From: Pomphorhynchus laevis
Taxonomy: Eukaryota; Acanthocephala; Palaeacanthocephala; Echinorhynchida; Pomphorhynchidae
Length of the DNA stretch: 64,000 bases
NCBI GenBank assembly: GCA_012934845.2
Contig: WNNJ02000449.1
Location: forward strand, 1 to 64,000
Direction: 5' to 3'
Shown: positions 47,067 through 57,252 of the stretch, piece after piece
How the letters are laid out: each line of letters opens with the position of its first letter
Numbering within the stretch: position 1 is the first letter of the stretch
The notes under the pieces: model-generated
The model's database searches: none
What the model was told of the DNA's origin: nothing
The model's input: the letters and a program-made list of their open reading frames with translations, nothing else
Made by a program: the position numbers and the translations under genes

Positions 47067-47418
47067 TATCGACGAACGATATTCATCGACGAAAGATATT
47101 CATCGACGAACGATATTCATCGACGAACGATATTCATCGACGAACGATATTCATCGACGAACGATATTCATCGACGAACGATATTCATCGACGAACGATA
47201 TTTATCAACGAACGATATTCATCGACGAACGATATTCATCGACGAACGATATTCATCGACGAATGATGTTCATCAACGAACGATATTTATCAACGAACGA
47301 TACTTATCAACGAACGATATTCATCGACGAACGATATTCATCGACGAACGATATTCATCGACGAACGATATTCATCGACGAAGGATATTCATCGACGAAC
47401 GATATTCATCGACGAACG
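47067..47418 (+). repeat. Minisatellite, about 21 copies of a 17-bp unit
   Basis: Unit gatattcatcgacgaac, repeated with few variants (tttatcaac, gttcatcaac). As 17 is not a multiple of 3, the three reading frames cycle through the same 17-residue phrase (for example RTIFIDERYSSTNDIHR). No frame has stops, so 123-124-codon frames appear; they are a by-product of the repeat. Lies in SMARCB1 intron 3. Confidence 0.95.
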
Positions 47419-47429
47419 AATTAACAATG

Positions 47430-48080
47430 CTTACGTAGAATAAGAATGCCTCTTTAATTAAAGCAGGACATTATATTCGGCCAAAATACGCAATCAGACA
47501 AAAAACTGATTTTGTTACTCTTGAAATTGGTTGTGACTCAGCGGATTGTGAAATATGGACAATTGTGAATATCCCTAAGTCTTCGAGAAGTAAAATTAAA
47601 ACGGCGCCGTTTTTATGTGGTTTTCACATGGCTGCTAAATTAGAATTACTATTTAACGTAAACTCAAAGGATCAACCAAACAGTGCATCTGTATCGAAAA
47701 ATGTGATTGAAACAGTAATGACGTCTTCTATCCAAAACGACCAATCTCATGATTGTCTGCAGAATTGGATGCGCTCGCTTGTGTCTGCTTTGATACAGTT
47801 GGATCTACGTTCTCCCGTTATAGTAATGAAATTTGATGATGCTGATGACTGTCAATATCAATAAATTGAAAACGACAAGATGCAATCTTTATTGCTAGAT
47901 ATTAAATCTCAATGTGTTTCTTTAGGCAGCCAAACTCTAAATAGAGACAAGGATCGACACATACTTATAAATACCAAATCTCAGAATGTTTCCTCAAACT
48001 GTACGTCTATCAATTATAACCGTCTTAGATCTGACCGATACTATAATGTGTTATTCAGTGGTATTGTTGAATGAAATGCT
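47430..48080 (+). mobile_element. LINE ORF1-like fragment
   Basis: Frames 47,565-47,864 and 47,880-48,074 are separated by one stop codon region. The first has KIKTAPFLCGFHMAAKLELL, the second ends RSDRYYNVLFSGIVE, close to the (R)xxNVVLFGIPE phrase that follows the coiled coil in many LINE ORF1/linker regions. Function is a guess from that motif alone. Confidence 0.4.
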
Positions 48081-48538
48081 GAGAATTCTCAGGCCAGTGT
48101 GAATGATGACATATATAATTTACGTGTTGTTTTTTTCCAGCTCTTGCTGGGCATACGTAGCGACGTTGAATACTGCGAGAATAATTCGGGTATATTTCTT
48201 GGTCTGATGAAGATATATAGAATGTTGCCTAGTATTTATGCCTCCTTGTGGAAAAACATTGTGATTTATTTATAAGTACACCATTGGGTGTCCCAGGGCA
48301 GGTGTAACATCGTAATTTATTTTATATATTTGTACAATTAAAAGTGTCCCTGTAAAACAGCATTTCTATTAGAAAGAATTTAGTGCCTGATGCATGGTTC
48401 AACTGTAATACGAACTGCCATGCACTGAGCTTATGCTAAATTCCCTCTGATGATTTAGATTAGGAATAGTTCTGTTTTTTTCTAGCTTTAAACTTTGTTT
48501 AAGCGTGTGTTAAGGTACCTATGGATGATTATTTTAGT

Positions 48539-48581
48539 CACGGTACTAATGAGCTCCGTAAGAGCGAAACACGTCTACCGT
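48539..48581 (+). ncRNA. Hammerhead ribozyme, unit 1 (core mutated)
   Basis: Stem I acggta/taccgt (6 bp), stem II GCTC-cgtaa-GAGC, GAAA, short stem III around ACACGT, cleavage triplet GTC with the scissile position after 48,575. The first catalytic strand is CTAATGA, not CTGATGA, so the invariant G5 is A; this copy is probably inactive. Confidence 0.85.
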
Positions 48582-49002
48582 TGTTGAAGTTTATCGTCAC
48601 ACATAGGATGACTGGGCATACGTAGCGACTTTGAATATCGCAAGACTTATTCGGTTCTATTTCTTGTCTGCTGAAGATATATAGAATGCTGCCTGGTGCT
48701 TATGCCTCCTTGTAGAGAAAACATTTTGATTTATTTATAAGTACACCATTGGGTGTCCCAGGGCAGGTGTAACATCATAATTTATTTTATATATTTGTAC
48801 ACTTGAAGGTGTCTCTGTAAAACAGCATTTCTATTAAAAGGAATTTAGTGCCTGATGCATGGTTAAACTGCAATACGCACTGCCATGCACAGAGCTTATG
48901 CTAAATTCCCTATGATGATTTAGATTAAGGATAGTTCTGTTTTTCGAGCTTTAAACTTTGTTTAAGCGTGTGCTAAGGTACCTATGGATGATGATTAAAG
49001 TC

Positions 49003-49044
49003 ACGGTACTGATGAGCTCCGTTAGAGCGAAACGCGTATACCGT
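49003..49044 (+). ncRNA. Hammerhead ribozyme, unit 2 (complete core)
   Basis: Stem I strands acggta (49,003-49,008) and taccgt (49,039-49,044) pair over 6 bp. CTGATGA is at 49,009-49,015. Stem II is GCTC-cgtta-GAGC (49,016-49,028), then GAAA (49,029-49,032). Stem III is minimal: ACGCGT (49,032-49,037) gives an A-T and a C-G pair with a 2-nt loop, or a 6-bp palindromic helix between two molecules. Cleavage would follow GTA at 49,038. All core positions I know to be invariant are present. Hammerheads with such short stem III occur in newt and insect satellites and act as dimers. Confidence 0.9.
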
Positions 49045-49389
49045 TGTTGAAGTTTTCGTCACAAATATGATGACTGGGCATACGTAGCGACTTTGAATAT
49101 TGCGAGAATAATTCGGCTCTATTTCTTAGTCTGATGATGATATATAGGATGCTGCCTTGTGTATTACTATTTATGATGAAAATATAGTGATTTATTTACG
49201 AGTACAGCATCGAGTGTCCCAGGGCAGGTGTAACAACAATTTATATTTTAAAATGTTCCTGTACAACATCATTGCTATTAAAAGGAATTTAGTTCCTGAT
49301 GCATGATTAAACTGCAATACGCACTGCCATGCACAGAGCTCATGCTAAATTCTTTCTGATGATTCAGATTAAGATTATCAAGGTTATGA

Positions 49390-49735
49390 TTCAGATTATT
49401 CGTCTCATCGTTGTCGGCTCCTGAACGTTTATCAACTTCCCTTTTTTAGACGACACTCGTCCCACCTCTCTACCACTGCGTTCCCGTAATCCCTCTTACT
49501 CTACATTCAAAATTACTCTAATAACTAGGGTCTCCGATCCTTCCTCCTCGCCGCCACACTCACCTGGAATCAGCTCCCACTCGACGTCCCCCGCGTTCCT
49601 TTTTTTATTACATTCAAATGCCGACTGCACGCCCACCTCCCTCGACACATGATTTGGATTTTTGTTTTGTTGTTGTGGTCATGTAAGCGTGCGCCGGCAC
49701 GCATTTGCCACTTAAAAATAAATCTTTTTTATGTG
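49390..49735 (+). mobile_element. LINE family B 3' end inserted in ribozyme repeat unit 3
   Basis: Starts near tcgtctcatcgttgtcggct and ends gtgcgccggcacgcatttgc, then cacttaaaaataaat. Sequence of the 463-bp repeat is present on both sides (gatgattcagattaag left; gtagttctgattttcgtgct right), so the LINE arrived later. It contributes the family's best-preserved terminal hairpin, gcgtgc-gcc-ggcacgc at 49,687-49,702. Confidence 0.9.
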
Positions 49736-49817
49736 TAGTTCTGATTTTCGTGCTTTAAACACTGTTTATGTGTATGTTAAGGTGCCTATGGATGATCATC
49801 GTAATCAATTGAACTCA

Positions 49818-49860
49818 TCAGGTACTGACGAGTTCCGTTAGAGCGAAACGCGTCTGCTCT
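49818..49860 (+). ncRNA. Hammerhead ribozyme, unit 3 (weakened stem I)
   Basis: CTGACGA (position 7 is free in the consensus), stem II GTTC-cgtta-GAGC with one wobble, GAAA, ACGCGT and triplet GTC; cleavage after 49,854. Stem I (caggta against tgctct) is partly mispaired. Core intact, helix I weak. Confidence 0.75.
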
Positions 49861-50040
49861 TGTTGAAGTTTGTCTTTACACATAGGATGACTGGCCATAT
49901 GCAGCGACTTTGAATACTGCGAGAATAATTCGGGTCTATTTCTTGGTCTGATGAGGAATGCTGCCTAGTGTTTATGCCTCCTTGTGGAGAAAACATTGTG
50001 ATTTATTTATGAGTACACCATTGAGTGTCGAAGGGGAGTG

Positions 50041-50818
50041 TATGGACTTTATGGATTTCATATGGAGTTTTTAAATTGTTTATATATTTAGCTTGGCGTT
50101 TTCAAGAAAATACTTTGAAAATTATTTTAAAAGGAATAAACTAATTTCATTTAATTTAACGATTTTTATTTTAAAATAATATCTATGCTAAACATTATTT
50201 CACAGAAATGACAAAACTATATTTTTTTGTGGTTACTTTAAAAGCGAATTTCACTTAAATTACAAAATGAAGTTATTGAAATAAGTGATAATTTTTAATG
50301 ACCAGCAATAAAACTATATTGTCGTATATAATATTATTCTTAATAATTATTATAAATTTATTAAAATTTAAAATAAATTAATAAATTCATTTTTACTAAC
50401 TTATAAATTAGGTATTGATATGTAATATATTAATTATAAATAGAGGAATATGTTTATTAATAATATGTAATATAAATATAAAATAGTAATATTGATATTT
50501 AACCAATATAATAGCATGTTATATATTTGTAATACCATATTTTGAATAGTCTATAAATTATCTTTACACCTGTATTTTATCAAACATACTGTCACAGTTG
50601 CACACAAAATATATAATGAAACCGGTTTCCAAAAAGCCTGTTAAATTTAGATTGCATTTATAAAGTAGTTTTTAATGCATTGTTGAGAGCGAAACCGTTG
50701 ATAACTTAAACAACCTACGGCCAAAATATTTATTTAATAAACTAGTATCAATTTTCGCATTACATTTATTTAAATTCGTGTTTTATTCACGCATATTGCA
50801 AACAAATTAATAACTAAC
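50041..50818. other. SMARCB1 intron 3, 5' end
   Basis: AT-rich, no feature recognised. The intron begins with gttagt at 50,818 on the minus strand and is 7,635 nt long. Confidence 0.5.
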
Positions 50819-51285
50819 TTAAAACTAGAATTGCTATTTTCCCCCATATTTGTCTTAAAACGATCGTCTAACCCGTCAAATATTTCTTCAACTTCATTTG
50901 ATTTTAACAGAGTTATATTTGTTGGCAATCCTGTTTCGCAAAATCCTAAATAAAATCAAAATAATTCATATAACTGCAATACTCAGAAATCATTAAATAC
51001 TATTTAATCTGATAACACCCATATCAATTATCCGCTTTCTTTCTTCTGGGCTGACAACTCGTTTCCACAACGAAGGATACTTTTTGTAAAGTGTTCCGCG
51101 AAATAGGCGCAAATATATGCCGACCTAATAATACACATAATTCCAAATATATGAGCTACTCTATGCAGCGAAATAATAACCTCAGATCCGACGTAATAAT
51201 ATTCGCCATTTTCTTCTATTTGAAATTTTGCTGGTCGTTCCATATAGGCACTTCGAGCCAAATCAAAACCAGATGGAACGGGCAT
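50819..51285 (-). CDS. SMARCB1: SMARCB1/SNF5, exons 1-3 (winged-helix N-terminus)
   Basis: Exons 51,285-51,181, 51,124-51,019 and 50,945-50,819, with introns of 56 and 73 nt. The joined protein reads [20 protein letters not shown], then [20 protein letters not shown] and [16 protein letters not shown], then [20 protein letters not shown]. Human SMARCB1 has [36 protein letters not shown] and TLLKASEVEEILDG, the N-terminal winged-helix domain. I start at the ATG at 51,285 ([12 protein letters not shown]), which is 10 residues longer than the fly start; the bases just before it (catag) could also be an acceptor, so an exon further upstream is possible. With these nine exons the CDS is 1,200 nt, 399 residues; human has 385. 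Confidence 0.9.
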
Positions 51286-51560
51286 ATCTATGAAATTATG
51301 TTAATAATTCGATCGAATTAATATAATATTAACCTTTAAAATATATAACAAGTTATACAAATTTACATAATTTACATTTACAAATTATATTCCAATAAAT
51401 ACTTTAAGCTTAAGATAATCACGATACATTTAAAGCGCATAAATAGTCTGCCAATTCGAATAAGGTATATCTCACAATCAACTAAGTTTTAAAATATAAA
51501 TTATTTGAATTTATAACGACGCAGCACGACAATGAATCCTCCCAACTTAAATAATTTATT
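51286..51560. promoter_or_regulatory. SMARCB1 upstream flank
   Basis: About 270 bp of AT-rich DNA between the putative SMARCB1 start and a minisatellite. It is the likely place for the promoter if the ATG at 51,285 is the true start; no motif recognised. Confidence 0.25.
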
Positions 51561-52490
51561 AAACGATAAATTATTGTCCCAATGTTATGGATTACGTTGT
51601 TGACGAAGAATTTCAGATATTTGAATCATGCCAAATTAAACAATTTATTAAACAAAAAATATTGTTCCATTTTGCTGAATATGTTCGTGGCAAGAAGAAT
51701 TTCAGACATTGAAATCGAGCTAAATTAAACAAATTATTAAACAATAAATTATTGTTCAATTTTTGTGGATTACTTTGCTGACAAGACGAATTTCAGACAT
51801 TTGAATCATGCCAAATTAAACAATTTGTTAAACAATAAATTATTGTTCAATTTTTGTGGATTACTTTGCTGACAAGACGAATTTCAGATATTTGAATCAT
51901 GCCAAATTAAACAATTTGTTAAACAATAAATTATTGTTCAATTTTTGTGGATTATTTTGCTGACAAGACGAATTTCAGATATTTGAATCATGCCAAATTA
52001 AACAATTTATTAAACAAAAAATATTGTTCCATTTTGCTGAATATGTTCGTGGCAAGAAGAATTTCAGACATTTTAATCAAGTCAAATTAAATAATTTGTT
52101 AAACAATAAATATTGTTCTATTGTTATGGATTACTTTGCTGACAAGACGAATTTCAGATATTTGAATCATGCCAAATTAAACAACTTATTAAACAAAAAA
52201 TATTGTTCCATTTTGCTGAATATGTTCGTGGCAAGAAGAATTTCAGACATTGAAATCGAGCTAAATTAAACAAATTATTAAACAATAAATTATTGTTCAA
52301 TTTTTGTGGATTACTTTGCTGACAAGACGAATTTCAGACATTTGAATCATGCCAAATTAAACAATTTATTAAACAAAAAATATTATTCCATTTTGCTGAA
52401 TATGTTCGTGGCAAGAAGAATTTCAGACATTTTAATCAAGTCAAATTAAATAATTTATTAATCACTAAATTATTGTTCCATTGTATTTAA
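51560..52490 (+). repeat. Array of ten ~90-bp units of two alternating types
   Basis: The phrase aatttcaga recurs at about 51,609, 51,698, 51,789, 51,880, 51,971, 52,061, 52,151, 52,241, 52,331 and 52,421. Two unit types exist: A with gctgaatatgttcgtggcaa, B with ggattactttgctgacaaga. The order is B A B B B A B A B A. Every unit has a conserved aaattaaacaatttattaaa segment. An 81-codon frame at 52,024-52,269 is a translation of the array. Confidence 0.9.
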
Positions 52491-52499
52491 ATGTATTTA

Positions 52500-52780
52500 A
52501 AAGAGTCGCCTAGCCCCTTCAAATGAGACGTTTCGACCTAAGTATACTCATCACTTCAGGTTGGCATCATCACAGTGGCCCTGTAGCTACACAACTGCGA
52601 CGGTTCTTGATCCTTAGTAAACCTCTGAAATGAAACCTAAGACCTTATCCTTAGAAGTAAATAATCCCAAGTAGTACTTGATCCTAAGCAGTACTTGATC
52701 CTTAAAAGACTTCTGTCCTTAGAAGCCTTCTGAAAGGAAAATCGCTAAGGTAGCCACATTGGGGGCTAGGCGTCTGTTGT
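52500..52780. mobile_element. Short terminal-inverted-repeat element
   Basis: The ends cgcctagcccc at 52,507-52,517 and ggggctaggcg at 52,762-52,773 are inverted copies. The interior is GC-richer than the neighbourhood and holds direct repeats of agtacttgatcctaa and ccttagaag. Near the left end it has agacgtttcgacctaagtat, whose reverse strand shows tgatgag and cgaaac 10 nt apart, reminiscent of a hammerhead core but without a good stem. Confidence 0.55.
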
Positions 52781-53317
52781 AGGCGCATTCCGGGTTAAGC
52801 TTCCCGACGAAGGTTGTAAAAAGCATGAAGGTTTAAACTTTCCTGTTCGTGCTTAATAATAAAAAAGTAATTGATTTTAATGGTAAATCATTTCTAATCA
52901 GTTACAAATTTGATATTCATAATATCAAATGTATAAAATGTTTTAAAAGTTGTATTCTTTTAAATAGAAAGTTATTTTTTATAAAGATCTTATTGTTAAA
53001 AAATACTGATAAAATTATAGTCTAACGTACCGATCCTCTCGAATAATAAATTAATAATTACTGATTAATTATTAGAACAAATAAAAATTGTATTTTTTTC
53101 TCATAATAAAATAAAGATCTACTTGTGGTCTTTAATGATCCGATAAAGATTATTAAGTAACAAATTTTCCAACTCCAAATATAGAAACTTTAAAAACGAT
53201 TGAAGAAAAGGTATGTCAAAGATATAAATTGAAGAAAATGCATGTCAAAGATATAAATGATTTTTTGAACAACCGTGGTTTGCAAATCGAACTATAAACA
53301 ATCGTAAAACCGAAATA

Positions 53318-53398
53318 TCATCGAAACTCAACAGTGAGCAATTCTCTAGTGTGAATTCCAACATCTGCCAAAGTCGTATCAGGATCGTTGCCAGCTAT
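53318..53398 (-). CDS. FAF1: FAF1, last exon (end of UBX domain)
   Basis: After acceptor ttgtttcag the exon reads IAGNDPDTTLADVGIHTREL and ends LTVEFR before TGA at 53,320-53,318. The human counterpart is VTQLDPNKSLLEVKLFPQETLFLEAK, the last strand-helix-strand of the UBX domain, which binds p97/VCP. The exon is 81 nt, phase 0 at its start, matching the end of the preceding exon. The upstream intron (1,644 nt) contains a LINE A fragment. Confidence 0.8.
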   Translation of the reverse strand: MAGNDPDTTLADVGIHTRELLTVEFR

Positions 53399-53955
53399 CT
53401 GAAACAAGAGTTAAAAATTTAAAGATCGAAAATTAATGTGTCAGGTAACTTCAGTGAATATTTAATTGATTATTTTATTTGAAACACATTGTGAAAATAA
53501 GATGTTGCAATAATAAATATTAAAATAGTCAAATAGTATACATCCTTTTGATAAACAAAATGTCGTTCGTTCTTAGATATACTCAAATAATAAACAACAG
53601 AAAGGTTAGATAAATGTTTTGTTATAATAAATTACCTGCTACTCGAATTAAGTGAATTAAGCTTATAGTGAATATTTTTATACAGAGAGAAAGCATCCTC
53701 ACTAGAATGTATACATCATATCTCTTTAAAAGCCATATCAATAATTAATTAGTAATTTTATAAATTTTATACAGAAGAAATAACGTAGTCAATAATCATT
53801 TTTATACATTTTTATTCTGCTTATCAATTATTTGATACAAATGATTGAAATATAAATTGTGTCAACAATTCGAACAACAGTGAAAGCTGCTGTTTTTCGC
53901 TAATAACAGTAGCACCTGCTTAACGCAAATATCGGCGATAGTTTTGAATTTTTAT
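53399..53955. other. FAF1 intron, AT-rich
   Basis: No repeat or exon recognised between the last FAF1 exon and the LINE fragment. Confidence 0.5.
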
Positions 53956-53959
53956 ATAA

Positions 53960-54680
53960 GCATGTACATGTTTTCCTATCGTTGATAATCTCGTTTTCCT
54001 AGACTTCCATTTCGACAACCGACTTTCACTTAAACATGTCGTTAGAGATAAAGTACGTTCATCTACCTTGATACTCCGCAACCTCCGTTAAGTTCGTAGA
54101 TTGATCGATTTCCCTTCTTGTATGACTCTCATATCTTCTCTCATTTTCTCAAGACTTGATTACTGTCTTAGTCTATTTTCCAACTCACCTAAATCTACTC
54201 TTTCCCCCTACAACGCATCATCAACGCAGCCGTCCAAGTTCTCCTCCGTCTTCGTCGTTTTGATCATACATCCTACCATCTTGCTTCTCTCGATTTGACT
54301 ACCATTTATTGTCGTGTTCAAATTCGTATTCTTATCATTGTTTTTCGCCTTATAACTTCTCATACCCCTTCATTTCTCATCCTTCTTTTTCTCGACAATT
54401 CTCGTACTGTGTAGTGTGCTCTGCGTTCCCGTAATTCCCTTCTTTTACATGTCCCAAACTACTCTACCTCTTTTGGCTTCCGCTCCTTCGTTGTGACTGC
54501 TCCTCTCTTGTGGAATCAACTGCCTATTCATATCCGCCAATCAACATCTATGCCGTGCTTCAAACGCCAAATCCAATTCGATTTAAACAATTTATCTGCT
54601 TGACTTTTTTATTTTTTGTTAGTGGTAATGTAAGCGTGCATTTTGCACGCATTTGCCACGTTAAATAAATTATTGTTATT
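53960..54680 (+). mobile_element. LINE family A 3' end copy in a FAF1 intron
   Basis: Very similar to 15,400-16,116: cgttgataatctcgttttcc at the start, SRLDYCLSLFSNSPKS near 54,150-54,200, and the same 3' end with gcgtgcattttgcacgc at 54,634-54,650 and ATT-rich tail. 5'-truncated at about 53,970. Confidence 0.9.
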
Positions 54681-55042
54681 ATTTAACAAAACATTGTAAT
54701 TTTCTTAGCGAAATATCAAATAAAATTATCCTCCTTTCTTTTATACCCATGATTGAACACAAAGCAAAAGACTAGGAAATTGTTAAAATAAGAGAGTAAA
54801 TCGCATTATTAGATAGAAAGTGATAAAATTTAATTTATTTAGACAAATTTCAATAATTGGATAAATATCAATATTAGACAAATATTTGATCGAGTTAATT
54901 TTGAAGTGTTGATAGAACACTTAAAAAGCTATTTTATAATAAAAATATTAATTTTCTTTTAAAAATAGACAATAAGGCATTAACTATAGGTGAAAAATAA
55001 TTCTGTAATAAAAGAGATATAAAACACTATGCAAATACTTAC

Positions 55043-55120
55043 ATCTTTACGAGGGTACGCGATCAAGAGCTTACACTCATCGATAAAGTATCCTTTAGAG
55101 CCGAGGAATGTGAATATTAG
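55043..55120 (-). CDS. FAF1: FAF1, UBX domain exon
   Basis: Exon of exactly 26 codons between acceptor atactttag and donor gtaagt: LIFTFLGSKGYFIDECKLLI then AYPRKD. Human FAF1 has LQIVFDFVASKGFPWDEYKLLSTFPRRD at the same place. The Arg-Lys near the end takes the place of the FPRR loop that inserts into p97; the Phe-Pro pair has become Tyr-Pro. Confidence 0.85.
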
Positions 55121-56055
55121 CTAAAGTATCACCAAAGAAGGATTAACTGTACACATGAGATATCACAATTAATTCGATTTTTAGTCAACTAATATTGAAA
55201 CAATAAAATAATATAATTGATGTTTACAAGTCTTAAAGAAACTTTAATTACAGTTTCTTTAGTATTATTACATATCAAGAGCTTACTTCTAAAACACCTA
55301 GCATGGGTATGCCTGCAATGTGAACAACTTTAGGACCATTTACCATTGATAACTAAAACGTCGGGTATCAATTTAAATAGTAACTTAAAATTCACTAATA
55401 TATATTGTGAATAAAATGTTATTAAATAATAAAATGTTATTCAATAAAATGTTATTGGAATAACATTTATAATACAGAATATAATAAATTATCATAACAT
55501 TATTTATCCTTTGAACAATATAATATACATATTATGCAAATTTTGGTTGTATCGTCTACAAACAAAATTTGGTAATGTCGTTTAGAAATGGCCAAAATGT
55601 GTATAATGGTTAGATTTGTACTTTAATCTTTTGCTAGTAAAAACTATGCGGTACTCAGGAAGTTCTTATAAAGTCTATAGTACTTAAAAAATACCGTAGA
55701 CTGCTACAATGCAAAAATGCAAAAAATCTAACTGTTTTGTAAAAACGGAATACATTTTAAAATCAGAAATATTCGAAGCTTAGATAAATAGAAGGTCCTA
55801 ATATCAATATTTACATTACAATTAAATTAGATCGGTAAGTAGTCTACGTATTCTATACTATTTATAAATTCAATATATAAACGAATTTTCTCAATAGTGA
55901 AAGTTTTCTAAACTTGCATCGATATTCATTTACAATGATCTAAAAAATTTGACGAATTTAACATTTTAAAATGGTACGATTGCAAATTAAGACAAAATTA
56001 ACATATTAATTTTGTAATTACTAAAGCATAATTTGTATAGGTAAAACATATTTAC

Positions 56056-56190
56056 TTTTAATGGATCATTAGAGTAAAAATTGCGCCGAACACATTCCCC
56101 TGACGGCAGTCGCATTCGTACAATACAAACATTATTTTCATTCAAGTCAGGTTCGTTAGGAAGCATTGACTCCATTTCTTGCTGTCGAAC
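56056..56190 (-). CDS. FAF1: FAF1, linker and UBX start exon
   Basis: 45 codons from acceptor cataatag to donor gtaaat: QQEMESMLPNEPDLNEN then VCIVRMRLPSGECVRRNFYS. The start of the UBX fold matches human VSKLRIRTPSGEFLERRF; the ALPPEP-like linker is LPNEP. Residues read after PLK in the raw frame are intronic. Confidence 0.88.
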
Positions 56191-56635
56191 CTATTATGAG
56201 AAAACGGTAAAATGTATGATTATGATCAAGTAACGAAAATCATACTAACAATATTAGCATGTTAAATCAAAGTTGCCATAACCCAGCATATGTACATTAA
56301 AACACACAAAAACGTTCTGTTGTATAATAAAATATTACAACCCGAATATTCAAACTGTTAAAATATAAGGCGTGTTTTGTAAATTGAAAGTTCTGGCAAA
56401 AACGAACAAACAATTTGCACATTGAAAATCTTACAATTTGGTGTTTTCCAATATTTATATTTAGTTACATAAACTGGTGATATGATTATTAATTTCATAT
56501 TTATTCATTTATATGATTTGTAATATTCATTATTCAATATTATTTGTTATTTATTTCATATTATTCATTAATTTTTCTCATAATTAATTTTATTCATTTT
56601 ATTTTTAAAAAGTTAACAATTGATCATCGCTTTAG

Positions 56636-56728
56636 GCCAAATAAATGCCGGATTTGCCTTCGTTACGTTTTCTGAGCTATCACAAGCCGCTTATTGTATT
56701 CAGAATTTGAATGGAAGCAAACTTGGAG
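56636..56728 (+). pseudogene. RRM-like exon, antisense inside a FAF1 intron
   Basis: Between an acceptor-like cgctttag and donor-like gtatgt, the plus strand encodes GQINAGFAFVTFSELSQAAY and CIQNLNGSKLG. GFAFVTF is an RNP1 motif and the rest fits the second helix and fifth strand approach of an RNA-recognition motif. I find no partner exons for the other half of the RRM on either side in this intron. It may be one exon of a nested gene, or a stray exon copy; a partial echo at 57,253-57,325 includes the donor too. Confidence 0.55.
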
Positions 56729-57252
56729 GTATGTATTAATTAAATCAGCCTTTTGAATTTAAGTCAAACGTATTAGTAAAATAATATTTATTTTACTAAT
56801 TAAAATATAAGTATTTTCTTGTATGCTGCATATGTACTCGTAGATATATTATATATAGACTCGTATAAATAATAATACGATAATGAATAATGTATAATCT
56901 ATAAAAGACTTTTATCTTTTCTAATATGCATTAAACAATTTGTATTATTTACCTGTCTTTTAAATTTAATTTTTAATAATATAATATTTAATGAATTTAT
57001 CAATATTTTGTAAAATTTATAAATTTTTATTATATTTATAAATATCCTGTATCTCATTTCATTATTATTGAACAAACAATCAGTTTTGCTGGAGTGTGAT
57101 ACATTCAAGCGTTTGCCATGAGCCCAGAACAAAACGGACGCCGATCTAAATAAGTTGTTCCGTATTAGGAAAATATGTTCTAAGGGTCATAATTATCAGG
57201 AGAAATTTATCTTATAAATATCCTGTAATTTTACAGGATATTTACAAGCCTC

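Larger units (their letters stand above)
48120..50040 (+). repeat. Tandem 463-bp repeat with hammerhead ribozymes (retrozyme-like)
   Basis: Units start at the phrase gggcatacgtagcgac at about 48,149, 48,614 and 49,076, with a partial fourth at 49,890 (ggccatatgcagcgac). Each complete unit contains a hammerhead motif near its end; the ribozyme cleavage positions are 463 nt apart in units 1 and 2. Shared blocks include gggtgtcccagggcaggtgt and ctgatgcatggttaaactgc. There is no ORF. Unit 3 is interrupted by a LINE fragment. Tandem non-coding monomers of a few hundred bp, each with a type I hammerhead, are the architecture of metazoan retrozymes and ribozyme satellites. Confidence 0.9.

Noticed and set aside
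47053-47438. Repetitive protein genes of 123-124 residues
   Set aside because: The frames come from a 17-bp minisatellite that has no stop in any frame.
51028-51180. Hydrophobic C-terminus of an 85-codon frame starting MPVPSGF
   Set aside because: It runs through a 56-nt intron. Splicing restores [13 protein letters not shown] of SMARCB1.
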